Of a stretch of 64,000 nucleotides of DNA, positions 1 to 9,500 are shown one piece after another. Positions within the stretch are counted from its first letter, which is position 1, and each line of letters starts with the position of its first letter. This DNA comes from UBA8079 sp049601915 (GTDB lineage: Bacteria > Pseudomonadota > Alphaproteobacteria > UBA6615): assembly GCA_049601915.1 (NCBI GenBank), contig JBMYRB010000001.1, positions 372,001-436,000 on the forward strand. The letters are read 5' to 3'. Under the pieces are notes generated by a model that was given only the letters and a program-made list of their open reading frames with translations, had not been told where the DNA came from and did no database searches. A program made the translations under genes and the position numbers.

Positions 1-473
1 GGCTGTTCGTCGACCCCGACGACGCCCTGCTCGATACGGTGCTGGCGAAGGTGCCGGTCGACCTGATCCAGTTACATGGCGCGGAGAGCCCCGATCGCTG
101 CCTCGACATCCGTGAGCGCGCGGGGCTGCCGGTTATGAAAGTGATCAAGGTCGCAAACGCCGACGACATCGAGGCGACCCACGCCTATGCCGGCGCGGTC
201 GACTGGCTGATGTTCGACGCCAAGGCGCCGAAGGAAATGACCGACGCCCTGCCCGGCGGCAACGCGCTGGCCTTCGACTGGAACCTATTGTCGGCCCATG
301 AATGGCCGGTCCCCTGGATGCTCGCGGGTGGGCTCAACGCAGATAACGTGACCGAGGCCGTTCTCGCGTCGGGGGCCACCATCGTCGATGTATCATCGGG
401 GGTGGAGGCCGCGCCGGGTCGCAAGGATCCGAACCGGATCAGGACATTCCTGGAGGAGGTGGAAAGCCTGTGA
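1..473 (+). CDS. trpF: Phosphoribosylanthranilate isomerase, 5'-truncated by window edge
   Basis: Isomerises N-(5'-phosphoribosyl)anthranilate to CdRP in tryptophan synthesis (cytoplasmic TIM barrel). The frame is open from base 3 and reads LFVDPDD at the very start, so the true start lies outside the window. Visible family motifs are DLIQLHG (about 60-80), the FDAK strand, the MLAGGLNADNV phosphate-binding strand (about 315-350) and the terminal VDVSSGVEAAPGRKD, which is highly typical of TrpF. The protein ends 46 bp before trpB and is followed by trpB and trpA, the usual alphaproteobacterial order. About 156 codons are present of a normal 200-220. Confidence 0.96.
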   Translation, partial: LFVDPDDALLDTVLAKVPVDLIQLHGAESPDRCLDIRERAGLPVMKVIKVANADDIEATHAYAGAVDWLMFDAKAPKEMTDALPGGNALAFDWNLLSAHEWPVPWMLAGGLNADNVTEAVLASGATIVDVSSGVEAAPGRKDPNRIRTFLEEVESL

Positions 474-519
474 CGGGCTTCCTATTGAGCAGACCAACAA
501 CAATGTATAAGCAGCGACG

Positions 520-1734
520 ATGAGTGCGGAACCCAACAGCTACCAGAACGGCCCGGATGAACACGGGCATTTCGGCATATTCGGCGGCCGGTTTGTCGCC
601 GAAACGCTAATGCCGCTGATTCTCGAAGTCGAACAGGCTTACGAGGCCGCCAAGGCCGACCCGAGCTTCCAGGCCGAGCTGGACGAATATCTGACCCACT
701 ATGTGGGACGGCCGAGCCCGCTCTATTTCGCCGAGCGGATCACCGAGCATTTCGGCGGCGCGAAAATTTATTTCAAGCGCGACGAGCTGAATCATACCGG
801 CGCCCACAAAATCAACAACTGCATGGGCCAGATTCTGCTCGCCAAGCGCATGGGTAAGAAGCGGATCATCGCCGAAACCGGCGCGGGCCAGCACGGCGTC
901 GCCACAGCCACGGTCTGCGCGCGCTTCGGCCTGCAATGCGTGGTCTATATGGGCGCGACCGACATTGAGCGGCAGGCCCCGAACGTGTTCCGGATGAAGC
1001 TCCTGGGTGCGGAGGTCATACCCGTCACCAGCGGCACCGCGACCCTCAAGGACGCGATGAACGATGCCCTGCGCGACTGGGTCGCGAATGTCGAGGATAC
1101 CTACTATCTGATCGGCACGGTGGCGGGCCCGCACCCCTACCCGGCGATGGTGCGGGATTTCCAGAAGATCATCGGCGAAGAGACGAAGGCGCAAATGCAG
1201 GCAGCCGAAGGCCGCCTTCCGGATTCGCTCATCGCCTGCATCGGCGGCGGGTCCAACGCGATGGGTCTTTTCTATCCCTTCCTCGACGACAAGGACGTGC
1301 GCATCATCGGCGTCGAAGCCGCGGGCCATGGCATCGAGACCGGCGAACACGCCGCCTCCCTGACCGGCGGGCGCCCGGGCGTGCTGCATGGCAACCGGAC
1401 GTTCCTGCTGCAGGATGACGACGGTCAGATTCTCGATGCCCATTCGATTTCCGCCGGGCTCGACTACCCCGGTATCGGCCCGGAACATTCCTGGCTGCAT
1501 GAGTCCGGCCGGGTCGAATATGTCTCGGTCACCGACCAGGAAGCGCTCGACGCCTTCCAGCTCTGCTCGCGCCTGGAGGGCATCATCCCCGCGCTTGAGC
1601 CATCTCACGCGCTGGCCCATATCGGCAAGATCGCCGGCGACCTGCCCGCCGATCATCTGCTGGTCATGAATATGTGCGGGCGAGGCGACAAGGACGTGTT
1701 CACCATCGCCGACGCGCTGGGAGTGGAGCTGTGA
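520..1734 (+). CDS. trpB: Tryptophan synthase beta chain
   Basis: Condenses indole with L-serine using PLP as the beta subunit of the alpha2-beta2 tryptophan synthase. The 404-residue product has the normal length. It shows the N-terminal GHFGIFGGRFVAETL block, the PLP lysine in GAHKINN (Lys97) and the phosphate-binding GGGSNAMG loop near residue 240. Its C-terminus contains the CGRGDKD motif. The last codons overlap the GTG start of trpA by 4 bp, indicating translational coupling of the two subunits. Confidence 0.98.
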   Translation: MSAEPNSYQNGPDEHGHFGIFGGRFVAETLMPLILEVEQAYEAAKADPSFQAELDEYLTHYVGRPSPLYFAERITEHFGGAKIYFKRDELNHTGAHKINNCMGQILLAKRMGKKRIIAETGAGQHGVATATVCARFGLQCVVYMGATDIERQAPNVFRMKLLGAEVIPVTSGTATLKDAMNDALRDWVANVEDTYYLIGTVAGPHPYPAMVRDFQKIIGEETKAQMQAAEGRLPDSLIACIGGGSNAMGLFYPFLDDKDVRIIGVEAAGHGIETGEHAASLTGGRPGVLHGNRTFLLQDDDGQILDAHSISAGLDYPGIGPEHSWLHESGRVEYVSVTDQEALDAFQLCSRLEGIIPALEPSHALAHIGKIAGDLPADHLLVMNMCGRGDKDVFTIADALGVEL

Positions 1735-2573
1735 GCCGGGGCGAGACCAGCGGCCGCATCGAGGCGCGATTCAAGAAGCTCGCGGACGAAAACCGTGCGG
1801 CCTTCATCCCGTTTGTCATGGCGGCCGACCCGGACATCGAGACCAGTTTCGAGATATTGCAGGGTCTGCCCGGCGCGGGCGCCGACCTGATCGAGCTGGG
1901 GGTGATGTATTCCGACCCCATGGCCGACGGGCCCGCGATCCAGGCGGCCGGCCTTCGCGCCAAGGCCGGCGGTGCGCGCCTCGACCGGACCCTCGACATG
2001 GTCCGACGGTTCCGGGCCGACGACGACGAAACACCGATCATCCTGATGGGCTACTACAACCCCATGTATATCTACGGCGTCGACAGGTTTCTCGCCGACG
2101 CACGCGACGCCGGCGTCGATGGCCTGATCGTGGTCGACCTGCCGCCCGAGGAAGACGTCGAGTTGTGCCTGCCGGCGCTGGCCGCCGGCATGCACTTCAT
2201 CCGCCTCGCCACACCGACGACCGACGATGTGCGCCTGCCCGCCGTGATCGCGAACACGTCGGGCTTCGTCTATTACGTCGCGATCGCCGGGATCACGGGT
2301 ACGAAATCGGCCGACGCGGCAGATATTCAGGCCTCGATCGAGCGCCTGCGCAAACACACCGACCTGCCGATCGCCGTGGGGTTCGGCATCCGGACAGCGG
2401 AGCAGGCCGGCACGGTCGCACAAATCGCCGACGCCGCCGTGGTCGGGTCGGCCATCGTGCAGATGGTCGCGGAAAATCTGGATGCAAACGGCAAAGCAAA
2501 GCCGGAACTGGTAACGAACGTACTCGACCTCACCCGGTCGCTCGCCGATGGCGTGCGCGAGGCGGCGAAATGA
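1731..2573 (+). CDS. trpA: Tryptophan synthase alpha chain
   Basis: Cleaves indole-3-glycerol phosphate to indole and glyceraldehyde-3-phosphate. The catalytic acids are visible as Glu55 (LIELG) and Asp66 (SDPMADGP), with the 11-residue spacing of Glu49/Asp60 in the Salmonella enzyme. The GFGI...VVGSAIV phosphate-binding end is also present. I chose the GTG at 1731, which overlaps the trpB stop as GTGA. The longer open frame upstream lies inside trpB and would add non-conserved residues. The product is 280 residues, normal for the family. Confidence 0.96.
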   Translation: MSRGETSGRIEARFKKLADENRAAFIPFVMAADPDIETSFEILQGLPGAGADLIELGVMYSDPMADGPAIQAAGLRAKAGGARLDRTLDMVRRFRADDDETPIILMGYYNPMYIYGVDRFLADARDAGVDGLIVVDLPPEEDVELCLPALAAGMHFIRLATPTTDDVRLPAVIANTSGFVYYVAIAGITGTKSADAADIQASIERLRKHTDLPIAVGFGIRTAEQAGTVAQIADAAVVGSAIVQMVAENLDANGKAKPELVTNVLDLTRSLADGVREAAK

Positions 2574-2592
2574 TCACGCAAGCGAGGGTCCA

Positions 2593-3534
2593 ATGAGCTG
2601 GCTGACCGATTTCGTACGACCGAAAATTCAAGCGCTGGTCGGCAAGAAGGACGTCCCGGACAATCTCTGGCACAAATGCCCGTCGTGCGAGCAGATGCTG
2701 TTCCACCGCGAACTCAGCGACAATCTGCATGTCTGTCAAGCTTGCGGACATCATATCCGCCTGCCCGCCGCGGCGCGCATGGGTTTCCTGTTCGACAATG
2801 GCGAGTTCACCCGGGTCGAATTTCAGGCCGTCAAACCAGACCCACTCAAGTTTCGCGACAGCCGGCGCTACACGGATCGCCTCAAGGACGCGCAAAACAA
2901 GTCCGGCGAGAAGGAAGCGATCGTCGTCGGCCATGGCACGATTGGCGGCCGGAAGGCCGTCGTCGCGGCCTTCAATTTCGGCTTCATGGGCGGCTCCATG
3001 GGCCAGGCCGTGGGTGAAGGCCTTCTCGCGGCCGCGCGGGAAGCCATCGCGCTGGATGCGGCCCTGATCGCCATCCCCGCATCGGGCGGCGCGCGGATGC
3101 AGGAAGGCATGCTCAGCCTGATCCAGATGCCGCGCACGGTGCTGGCGGTCGAGCAGGTCCGCGAGGCGGGCCTCCCGTATATCGTTATCCTGACCGACCC
3201 GACCACGGGCGGTGTCTCCGCATCCTTCGCAATGCTGGGGGACATTCAAATTGCCGAGCCTGGCGCTACCATCGGCTTTGCCGGCAAACGCGTCATCAAG
3301 GACACCATCCGCGAGGAGCTTCCCGAGGGCTTTCAGACTGCGGAATCCCTTCGCGAGCACGGGATGGTCGACATGGTCGTCCCGCGCGGCGAAATGCAGG
3401 CGACCATCGCGCAGATGCTGAATCTGCTGCGCAAAGGCCGCGACGACGCGGCCGACGGCGATCCGGCACCCATCGCCCTGACGGCACCGGCCCCTGCCGA
3501 AAACCCGGCCGCCAGTTCCGCAAATGGGGACTAG
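2593..3534 (+). CDS. accD: Acetyl-CoA carboxylase carboxyltransferase subunit beta
   Basis: Forms with AccA the carboxyltransferase that moves CO2 from biotin to acetyl-CoA, making malonyl-CoA for fatty acid synthesis. The N-terminus holds the four-cysteine zinc ribbon CPSCEQM...CQACG (about residues 28-50). This is followed by the crotonase-like core with SGGARMQEGM and DPTTGGVSASFA. The ATG at 2593 gives the standard MSWLTDFVRPK start, and the in-frame extension to 2548 is not conserved. The product is 313 residues. It lies 19 bp after trpA and its 3' end overlaps folC, a classic trpA-accD-folC string. Confidence 0.97.
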   Translation: MSWLTDFVRPKIQALVGKKDVPDNLWHKCPSCEQMLFHRELSDNLHVCQACGHHIRLPAAARMGFLFDNGEFTRVEFQAVKPDPLKFRDSRRYTDRLKDAQNKSGEKEAIVVGHGTIGGRKAVVAAFNFGFMGGSMGQAVGEGLLAAAREAIALDAALIAIPASGGARMQEGMLSLIQMPRTVLAVEQVREAGLPYIVILTDPTTGGVSASFAMLGDIQIAEPGATIGFAGKRVIKDTIREELPEGFQTAESLREHGMVDMVVPRGEMQATIAQMLNLLRKGRDDAADGDPAPIALTAPAPAENPAASSANGD

Positions 3535-4843
3535 CGTCCCCGGCGCAAACGAAAGCGCCATCGCGGATATTCTCGCGCGGTTTGTCACCTACCACCCGGA
3601 CCGTATCGATCTGTCCCTCGACCGGATGCACCGGCTGCTGTCGGACCTCGATAACCCGCAAGCCAGCCTGGCGCCGGTCATTCACATCGCCGGCACCAAC
3701 GGCAAGGGGTCAACGACGGCCTTCCTCGACGCTTGCCTGACGGCCGCTGGCCTGAGAGTCAGCGCCTATACGTCGCCGCACCTGCAGCACTTCGCCGAAC
3801 GTTACAAGATCGCTGGCGAAATCATCTCCGATACGGCATTGCGCGTGCTGCTGCAGGAGGTCGAAGATCGCAACGCCGGCAGGCCCATCACGGAATATGA
3901 GATCACCACGGCCGCGGCTTTCCTCGCCATGGCCCGCGCGCGCGCAGATATCGTGCTGCTGGAGACAGGGCTGGGCGGCCGGTTCGATGCTACCAACGTT
4001 GTCGCCAGGCCCGCCGCGACCATCATCACACCGATCGGCTACGACCATATGGGGTTCCTCGGGAACACGCTGGCCGAAATCGCGAACGAGAAGGCCGCTA
4101 TCCAGAAACGCGGCGTGGCGTCCATCGTGGCCCCCCAACACCCTGACGCCACCGCCGTGATCAACCGGTACGCGGATGATATCGGCGCTGAGCTCTATCG
4201 CGCCGGCCGCGAATGGAAAGTCTCTGCCACAGCCGATGGCGGCGGCAGCTACACACGCGACGGGACCCATTGGAACCTGCCCCAACCCGGCCTGCCAGGG
4301 CGCCACCAACTCGACAACGCGGCCCTCGCCGCGGCCTGCCTCGACGTCTGCGCGTTCCCCGGCGTGCACGATGACGCCATACAAGCCGGCCTCGCGCAGG
4401 TGCGGTGGCCGGGTCGGATGCAGCGGCTGACATCGGGCCCGCTCCCAGCATTGCTTCCCGACGGGTCCGAACTGTGGCTGGACGTGGCGCATAACCCGAT
4501 GGGCGCCGCCGCGTTGGCAGATGCCTTTGGCGATCTTCAGGCGCAAAGCGCGCGCCCATTTCACCTCGTCTTGGCCATGCTGGACGACAAGGATGCCACC
4601 GGGTTTCTAGCCCCGTTCACGGCACTCGCAACCAGCATCACGGCCATCCCTCTCGACGACGAGCCCCGCGCGATGCCGGTACCCGAGATCATCGCCGCCG
4701 CCCGACGCGCCGGCCTGACAGCGGATGTGGCAGGATCGGTCGAGGACGCCCTGTCACGAATCACCCAAGAATTCGTATCCCCGCGCGTGCTCGTCACAGG
4801 GTCGCATCTTCTCGTGGGTACGACATTGCGCGCGAACAACTGA
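3524..4843 (+). CDS. folC: Bifunctional dihydrofolate synthase / folylpolyglutamate synthase
   Basis: Adds L-glutamate to dihydropteroate and further glutamates to tetrahydrofolate using ATP (Mur-ligase family). Seen here are the P-loop HIAGTNGKGST (about residues 52-62), YTSPHLQHFAERYKI, the Mur-ligase GLGGRFDATN and PIGYDHMGFLG motifs, and the C-terminal glutamate-ligase domain with LDVAHNPMGA. The 439-residue length is normal. The ATG at 3524 overlaps the last 11 bases of accD. MGTSVPGANESAI precedes a conserved DRIDLSLDRMHRLL start, so a slightly later start cannot be excluded. Confidence 0.95.
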   Translation: MGTSVPGANESAIADILARFVTYHPDRIDLSLDRMHRLLSDLDNPQASLAPVIHIAGTNGKGSTTAFLDACLTAAGLRVSAYTSPHLQHFAERYKIAGEIISDTALRVLLQEVEDRNAGRPITEYEITTAAAFLAMARARADIVLLETGLGGRFDATNVVARPAATIITPIGYDHMGFLGNTLAEIANEKAAIQKRGVASIVAPQHPDATAVINRYADDIGAELYRAGREWKVSATADGGGSYTRDGTHWNLPQPGLPGRHQLDNAALAAACLDVCAFPGVHDDAIQAGLAQVRWPGRMQRLTSGPLPALLPDGSELWLDVAHNPMGAAALADAFGDLQAQSARPFHLVLAMLDDKDATGFLAPFTALATSITAIPLDDEPRAMPVPEIIAAARRAGLTADVAGSVEDALSRITQEFVSPRVLVTGSHLLVGTTLRANN

Positions 4844-4925
4844 ACACCGCTTGGACCCGGGGCCGGACCGGCAGCACTGTAGACAGGGTCACGAATGCGA
4901 ATCGGTCGTCAGGAGCATCAGGCGC

Positions 4926-6000
4926 ATGAGCACACCCAGGCTTGAAGACCTGCTCGAACGGGGCGACCGCGCGCCGAATTTCTTCCTGCCCGATCAGCGC
5001 GACATCATCATCAATCTGAACGACAAGGCCCGCGGCGGGCCGCTGTTTGTCCCGCTGTATCCGACCCAGAAGGACCCGGGCGCGCTGGGCGAGTTGCAGG
5101 CGATGTTCCGCGCCGCACCCGCCATGCTGGAGGCCAGCGCACATCTGTTCGCGATCAGTGCCGACCCGATACCCCTGGTGCAGAAAATCGCCGCCAAGAA
5201 CGACCCGGGGGTTTTTCTCCTGTCCGACGCCGACAAGAAAGTCGCGAGACGGTTCGGCGCCCGCGGCAAGCTGATAGGCTTCGTCTTCGGGCCCGATCAG
5301 AAGGTCCGCACAGTGCTCCGGCCCGGCGACACCCCGATCGCCGAACGCGCCGTAGCCAAAATCGCCGCCATGCCCCCCGGTTCCCTCGCCCGCAAAGCTG
5401 CACCCGCCTATCCTGGGTATCCCCGAAGTCTTCTCGCCTTCCTTTTGCCAGTGGCTGATCGAACAGTTCGAGAGTCGGGGCAACGAGCCATCCGGCACGC
5501 TGCGCATGGAAGAAGGCAAGATGGTTCACGTCACCGATGGCGTGACCAAGCGACGACGGGAACATCATGTGGTCGACAAGGATTTTCTCGACGCGATCGG
5601 CACCCGGATCGAACGCCGTGTGCTGCCGGAGATCCGGAACGCCTTCCACAGCGACATTCGTTTCGTCGAGGAGTTCAAGATCGTGCGCTACGACGCCGAC
5701 GTCGGCGGGTTCTTCCGCCCCCATCGCGACAACACCACGCTGGGCACCGCGCATTGACGCTTCGCCATGACCCTCAACCTCAACACCGAGGATCATGAGG
5801 GTGGAGAATTATGGTTCCCGGAATATGGCCAGGCGAGCTAACGCCCGGCGACCGGAGAAGCGGCGATATTCTCGTACAACCTGCTGCACGAGGCGACCGA
5901 TGTGACCAAGGGGCAGCGATATTTTTTGCTGTCGTTCATGAATGACGAAAGCGGCCGTCAGTTTCTGGAACGCAACCGCAACAGAGGACAGGCCACCTAG
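4926..6000 (+). pseudogene. Peroxiredoxin-like / 2OG-Fe(II) oxygenase fusion, broken by one frameshift and two stops
   Basis: The first frame (ATG 4926) encodes a redoxin-like thioredoxin-fold domain of about 150 residues: APNFFLPDQRD, FVPLYPTQKDPGALGEL, FLLSDADKKVARRFG. After about 5378 homology continues in another frame, reading HPPILGIPEVFSPSFCQWLI and then a prolyl-hydroxylase-like 2OG-Fe(II) domain. That domain has iron-ligand HRD (FFRPHRDNTTLG), a distal His (NLLHEATD) and the 2OG arginine in GQRYFLLSF. The switch lies near a run of six C (5373-5378); five C would restore one frame. The oxygenase frame is then interrupted by TGA at 5755-5757 (after GTAH, before RFAMTLNLNT) and TAA at 5839-5841 (before RPATGEAAIFSYN), ending at TAG 5998-6000. 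With the three lesions repaired, a continuous two-domain protein results. No cysteine is evident in the redoxin domain at the usual peroxidatic position. Sequencing error could explain one lesion but hardly all three. Confidence 0.85.
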
Positions 6001-6037
6001 GTTCGTGGTGACCGGCTCAAAGCTGCCCGACGCAAAG

Positions 6038-6064
6038 AAAAACCCCGCCAACAGGGCGGGGTTT
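6038..6064 (-). terminator. Rho-independent terminator of trxA
   Basis: A perfect 10-bp stem (AAACCCCGCC at 6040-6049 with GGCGGGGTTT at 6055-6064) closes a 5-nt loop. On the minus strand it is followed by a T tract (complement of the A run 6038-6042). It lies 23 bp past the trxA stop. Confidence 0.85.
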
Positions 6065-6086
6065 CCTATGTCGTGCCGGGGAGGGT

Positions 6087-6413
6087 CTAGAGGACCGAAT
6101 CGACCCAGTCATAAATCTGGCTCTTGGGCAGGCTGCCGACTTTCATCGAAGCTACCTGACCATCCTTGAACAGCAGCAATGTCGGGATGCCGCGAACACC
6201 GTATTTCGACGGCGTCATCGGATTGTCATCGATGTTCAGCTTCGCGACGACCACATCTCCATCCTTGTCATCGGCCAGCTCTTCCAGGGTCGGGCCGATC
6301 TGCTTGCAGGGGCCGCACCATTCGGCCCAGAAATCTACCAGAACGGGCTTGTCCGACTGCAAAACGTCAGTCTCGAAGGAATCATCCGTGATTTGTTTGG
6401 AAGGCATGCTCAA
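6087..6413 (-). CDS. trxA: Thioredoxin
   Basis: Small cytoplasmic dithiol-disulfide oxidoreductase. The active site WCGPC is at residues 32-36 in the context VLVDFWAEWCGPCKQIGP, and the cis-proline loop is RGIPTLLLF. Length 108 residues is canonical. The start is either the first Met or the Met two codons later (MSM). It stands downstream of addA on the same strand, the addAB-trxA order common in Alphaproteobacteria. The gap of about 108 bp and the strong terminator after it suggest it is the last gene, possibly with its own promoter. Confidence 0.97.
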   Translation of the reverse strand: MSMPSKQITDDSFETDVLQSDKPVLVDFWAEWCGPCKQIGPTLEELADDKDGDVVVAKLNIDDNPMTPSKYGVRGIPTLLLFKDGQVASMKVGSLPKSQIYDWVDSVL

Positions 6414-6521
6414 TCCTTTTCAGCGGTCCGGGCGCGGGCAGGCGCCACTGTGTAACTCTCGTTGGAACCGAAGGTAGGTTCACATCAATGCGTCGTCAAG
6501 AATTCGGACCTCACCGAACGA

Positions 6522-9500
6522 TCACACAGGCGTGCGACCCGCGGGGGCATAAAGATCGAGCACATCGCCCGGCAACGACATCAGGCGTGGCGCATCGGTC
6601 CAGAGCAGGTACGCATCGACCTCCCGGTCGGGCCAGGTTTCCCGGATAACATGCCGGTAAGCCGCCATCTGGCGCAGATAAATCGGGGCTACATCCGTTG
6701 CTTGCGCCGGTGGTGGTCGGTTCGACTTGTAGTCCACGATCGCCACCCGCCCGTCGGACAGCACAAGCCGGTCGATTTGCCCGGAGATCACAAAGATTGT
6801 GCCGTCCGGCGCGGTCGCCGTACCTGTAATCGACACCTCGGCAAGGCTATCCGGTCCAAACAAATGGGCAAAATCGCCCGCGCCCAGAACCCCCATCACC
6901 TCGCCAGCGAGTGCAGCCTGCGCGGCGGGGTCGAGAGCCAGTCCGGGCCGGGCGAGATACCGCAAGGCGGCATCGAGGCGCGAATCCGGCGTCAGTGACG
7001 GCAACCATTGCAGCAGCCGGTGCAGGATGTTGCCGCGCGCGAAACGCGCGCCGTCCTCGTCGGGCCCGACCGGCGCACGCACCGGTGGATCCTCGCCGGG
7101 GTCGGACGGCGCCAGCGGCTGCGGCGGGGCGGGTTCGGGTGGTGCGGTCTGCCCGAGCCAGACCGGCGGTGCTGCCGCCGGCGCTGGCAACTCGGTTTCA
7201 GCCTGCGCGACCGCCCCGCGCTGCGGTGCAGACAACCGAAGAATCGGCGTCTCTTCCGACACAATCGACGCCAGGACGGGGTCTTCGACAACCCGTGCCA
7301 CCGACGCCATCGCCGGGCGGATGAGGTCGTACCAGGAACCCTCAGCGGGTGCGTTCCAGCCACAGATATAGAGGCGCTCCTCGGCCCGGGTCATAGCCAC
7401 ATAGAGTAGCCGTCGATACTCCTCATCGCGCCGCGCACGAACCCGTTCGCGTAGCGACTGGGTGCGGGCATCCGTATCTTCGGCCCGCGGCAGCCAGAGG
7501 AAATACGCCCCCTGGTCGTCCTCGTCCCAGAGAATGTTGGGCAGCATGCGCGGCAGGCGCGTCGTATCCGGCAGGAACACGATCGGAGCCTCCAGTCCCT
7601 TAGCGCCATGCACCGTCATCACCCGCACCGCGCCGCCAGTCTGGTCGAGGTCGCGTTTGACCTCCGCCTGCCCCGCGGCAACCCAATGCAGGAATTCCTG
7701 CAAGGTCGGGGCGTGGCTGCGCTCATAGGTCAATGCGAGGGAGAGAAACTCATCGATCGGGTCTGCCGCATCGGGTCCGAGGCGCGAAAACAGCCGCGCC
7801 CGGCCGCCGCGCGCCAGCACGCCGGCATAAAGCTCATAGGGGCGTTCGAAATCGACCCGCGCCAGCAAATCGACTAACAGGTCATGCGCTTCGGCAAATC
7901 GCGCATCCGTGTCACGGCGCCGGGCGAGCGTCCGCCAGAGGCCGTCGTCGCCCCGGTCGTGGGCCAGCTTGAATAGAAGATCCTCGTCGAAACCGATCAG
8001 CGGGCTCTTGAGCAAGGTCGCAAAGTTCAGATCATCTTCGGGCAACAGCAGGAACGCGCCCAGGGCCAGCAGATCCATGACGGCGATCTGCTCGCTGAGG
8101 ATCATGCGGTCGACGCCCGCAACCGGTACGCCGCGGGCCTTGAACGCCCGGACCAACGCCTCAACGAATTCACCGCGCTGGCGCACCAGCACCATGATGT
8201 CACCGGCCTCGATCGGCCGCCCTTGGCTTTCGAGCAATTCGCCAGAGGCGAGCCAGTCGGCCGTGCGGGTCGCGATCAACTCGGCCAGCTGCTCCATCGC
8301 ACCGGTCCTGGTGACCGGATCGACAGGCGGCTTCCACGGTTCGGGTTCGTCGAGCTTGTCGACGAGAAGCGGCGGCCAGATCTCGACGCGTCCCGCCGCC
8401 TTGTCCCGCAACGGTGTGTGTTGGACGGGCGCATCGGGATCGACCACCCCCGCCCCGCCCCGGGGTTCCGCAAACACCCTGTCGACCGCCTCGAGCACGG
8501 GACGAGACGAACGGAACGAAAAATCGAGCGCGACGTTTTTCCACGCCCGCCGGGCTTCCGTCGCACGGGCTTCAAGGAACTTCCGAACCGCCTCGAACCG
8601 GCTCAGATCGGCGCCCTGGAAACTGTAGATCGACTGCTTCACATCGCCGACGGCAAACACGCTACGCGCGGGCAGCCCCGCGGCCGCGGCCGCTTCATCT
8701 CCGGCACCCATCCCGGCAAAAAACTCCTCCACCAGGGCCAGCACGACGTCCCATTGTTCCGGGTTGGTATCCTGCGCCTCATCGATCAGGACATGATCGA
8801 TGCCGCCGTCCAGCTTGAACAACACCCAGGCCGCCGCACCGTCGCCGCGCAACAAGCTGCGCGTGCGCGCGATCAGGTCATCATAGTCCAGCCGGCCGCT
8901 CATGGCCTTGCGCGCTTCGTAGCGCGCCACGAGCTCTGCCGCGAGCCGGATCAGGGCACTGTTCGCCCGAAACAGATCGGCTTTCCGCAGCAGTTCGCGT
9001 ACCGCCAACAGGCGTTCACGCTCGGCCTGCAACGCCGCGTCGACATCCGGGTACTTTTCCCGGATCGCCTTGGTCGCGAGCTGCTTGCGGGGCTCTCCCT
9101 GCTGCGTGAGATAAGCCAGCGCATAGGCATTGAAGCTTTCGCCACGCGTCTCGGCATCTCCCGCCAGCCAGTCACCTATCAGGACGGCGCGCTTGCTGTC
9201 GCCAGAAGACCCCCCGGCAAGGATCTCCACCGCGTGGCGCAGGGCGGCACCGTCGAACGCGCTTTCCGCACAGGCGTCTTCGAGAACCGCTGCCGGGTCG
9301 GTGTCCGGCGCCACGTCGAGGGTTCCGGCGATCCGCGCGCGAACACCGTCAACGCCACCAAAATTCTGCAGCATGTCAGCGAAGGGCGCACGGGCCCGGG
9401 ATATTTCGTTGAGGAGATCGGGGAACCGCATCTCATGTACCCGTTCGGCCACATTGGCGACGGACATCCCCAGATCGCCATCGTCCATATGCGCACTGGC

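Noticed and set aside
607..1656. Long minus-strand open frame opposite trpB
   Set aside because: It lies wholly antisense to trpB, whose protein is unambiguous; the antisense translation has no domain features. High GC produces such frames.
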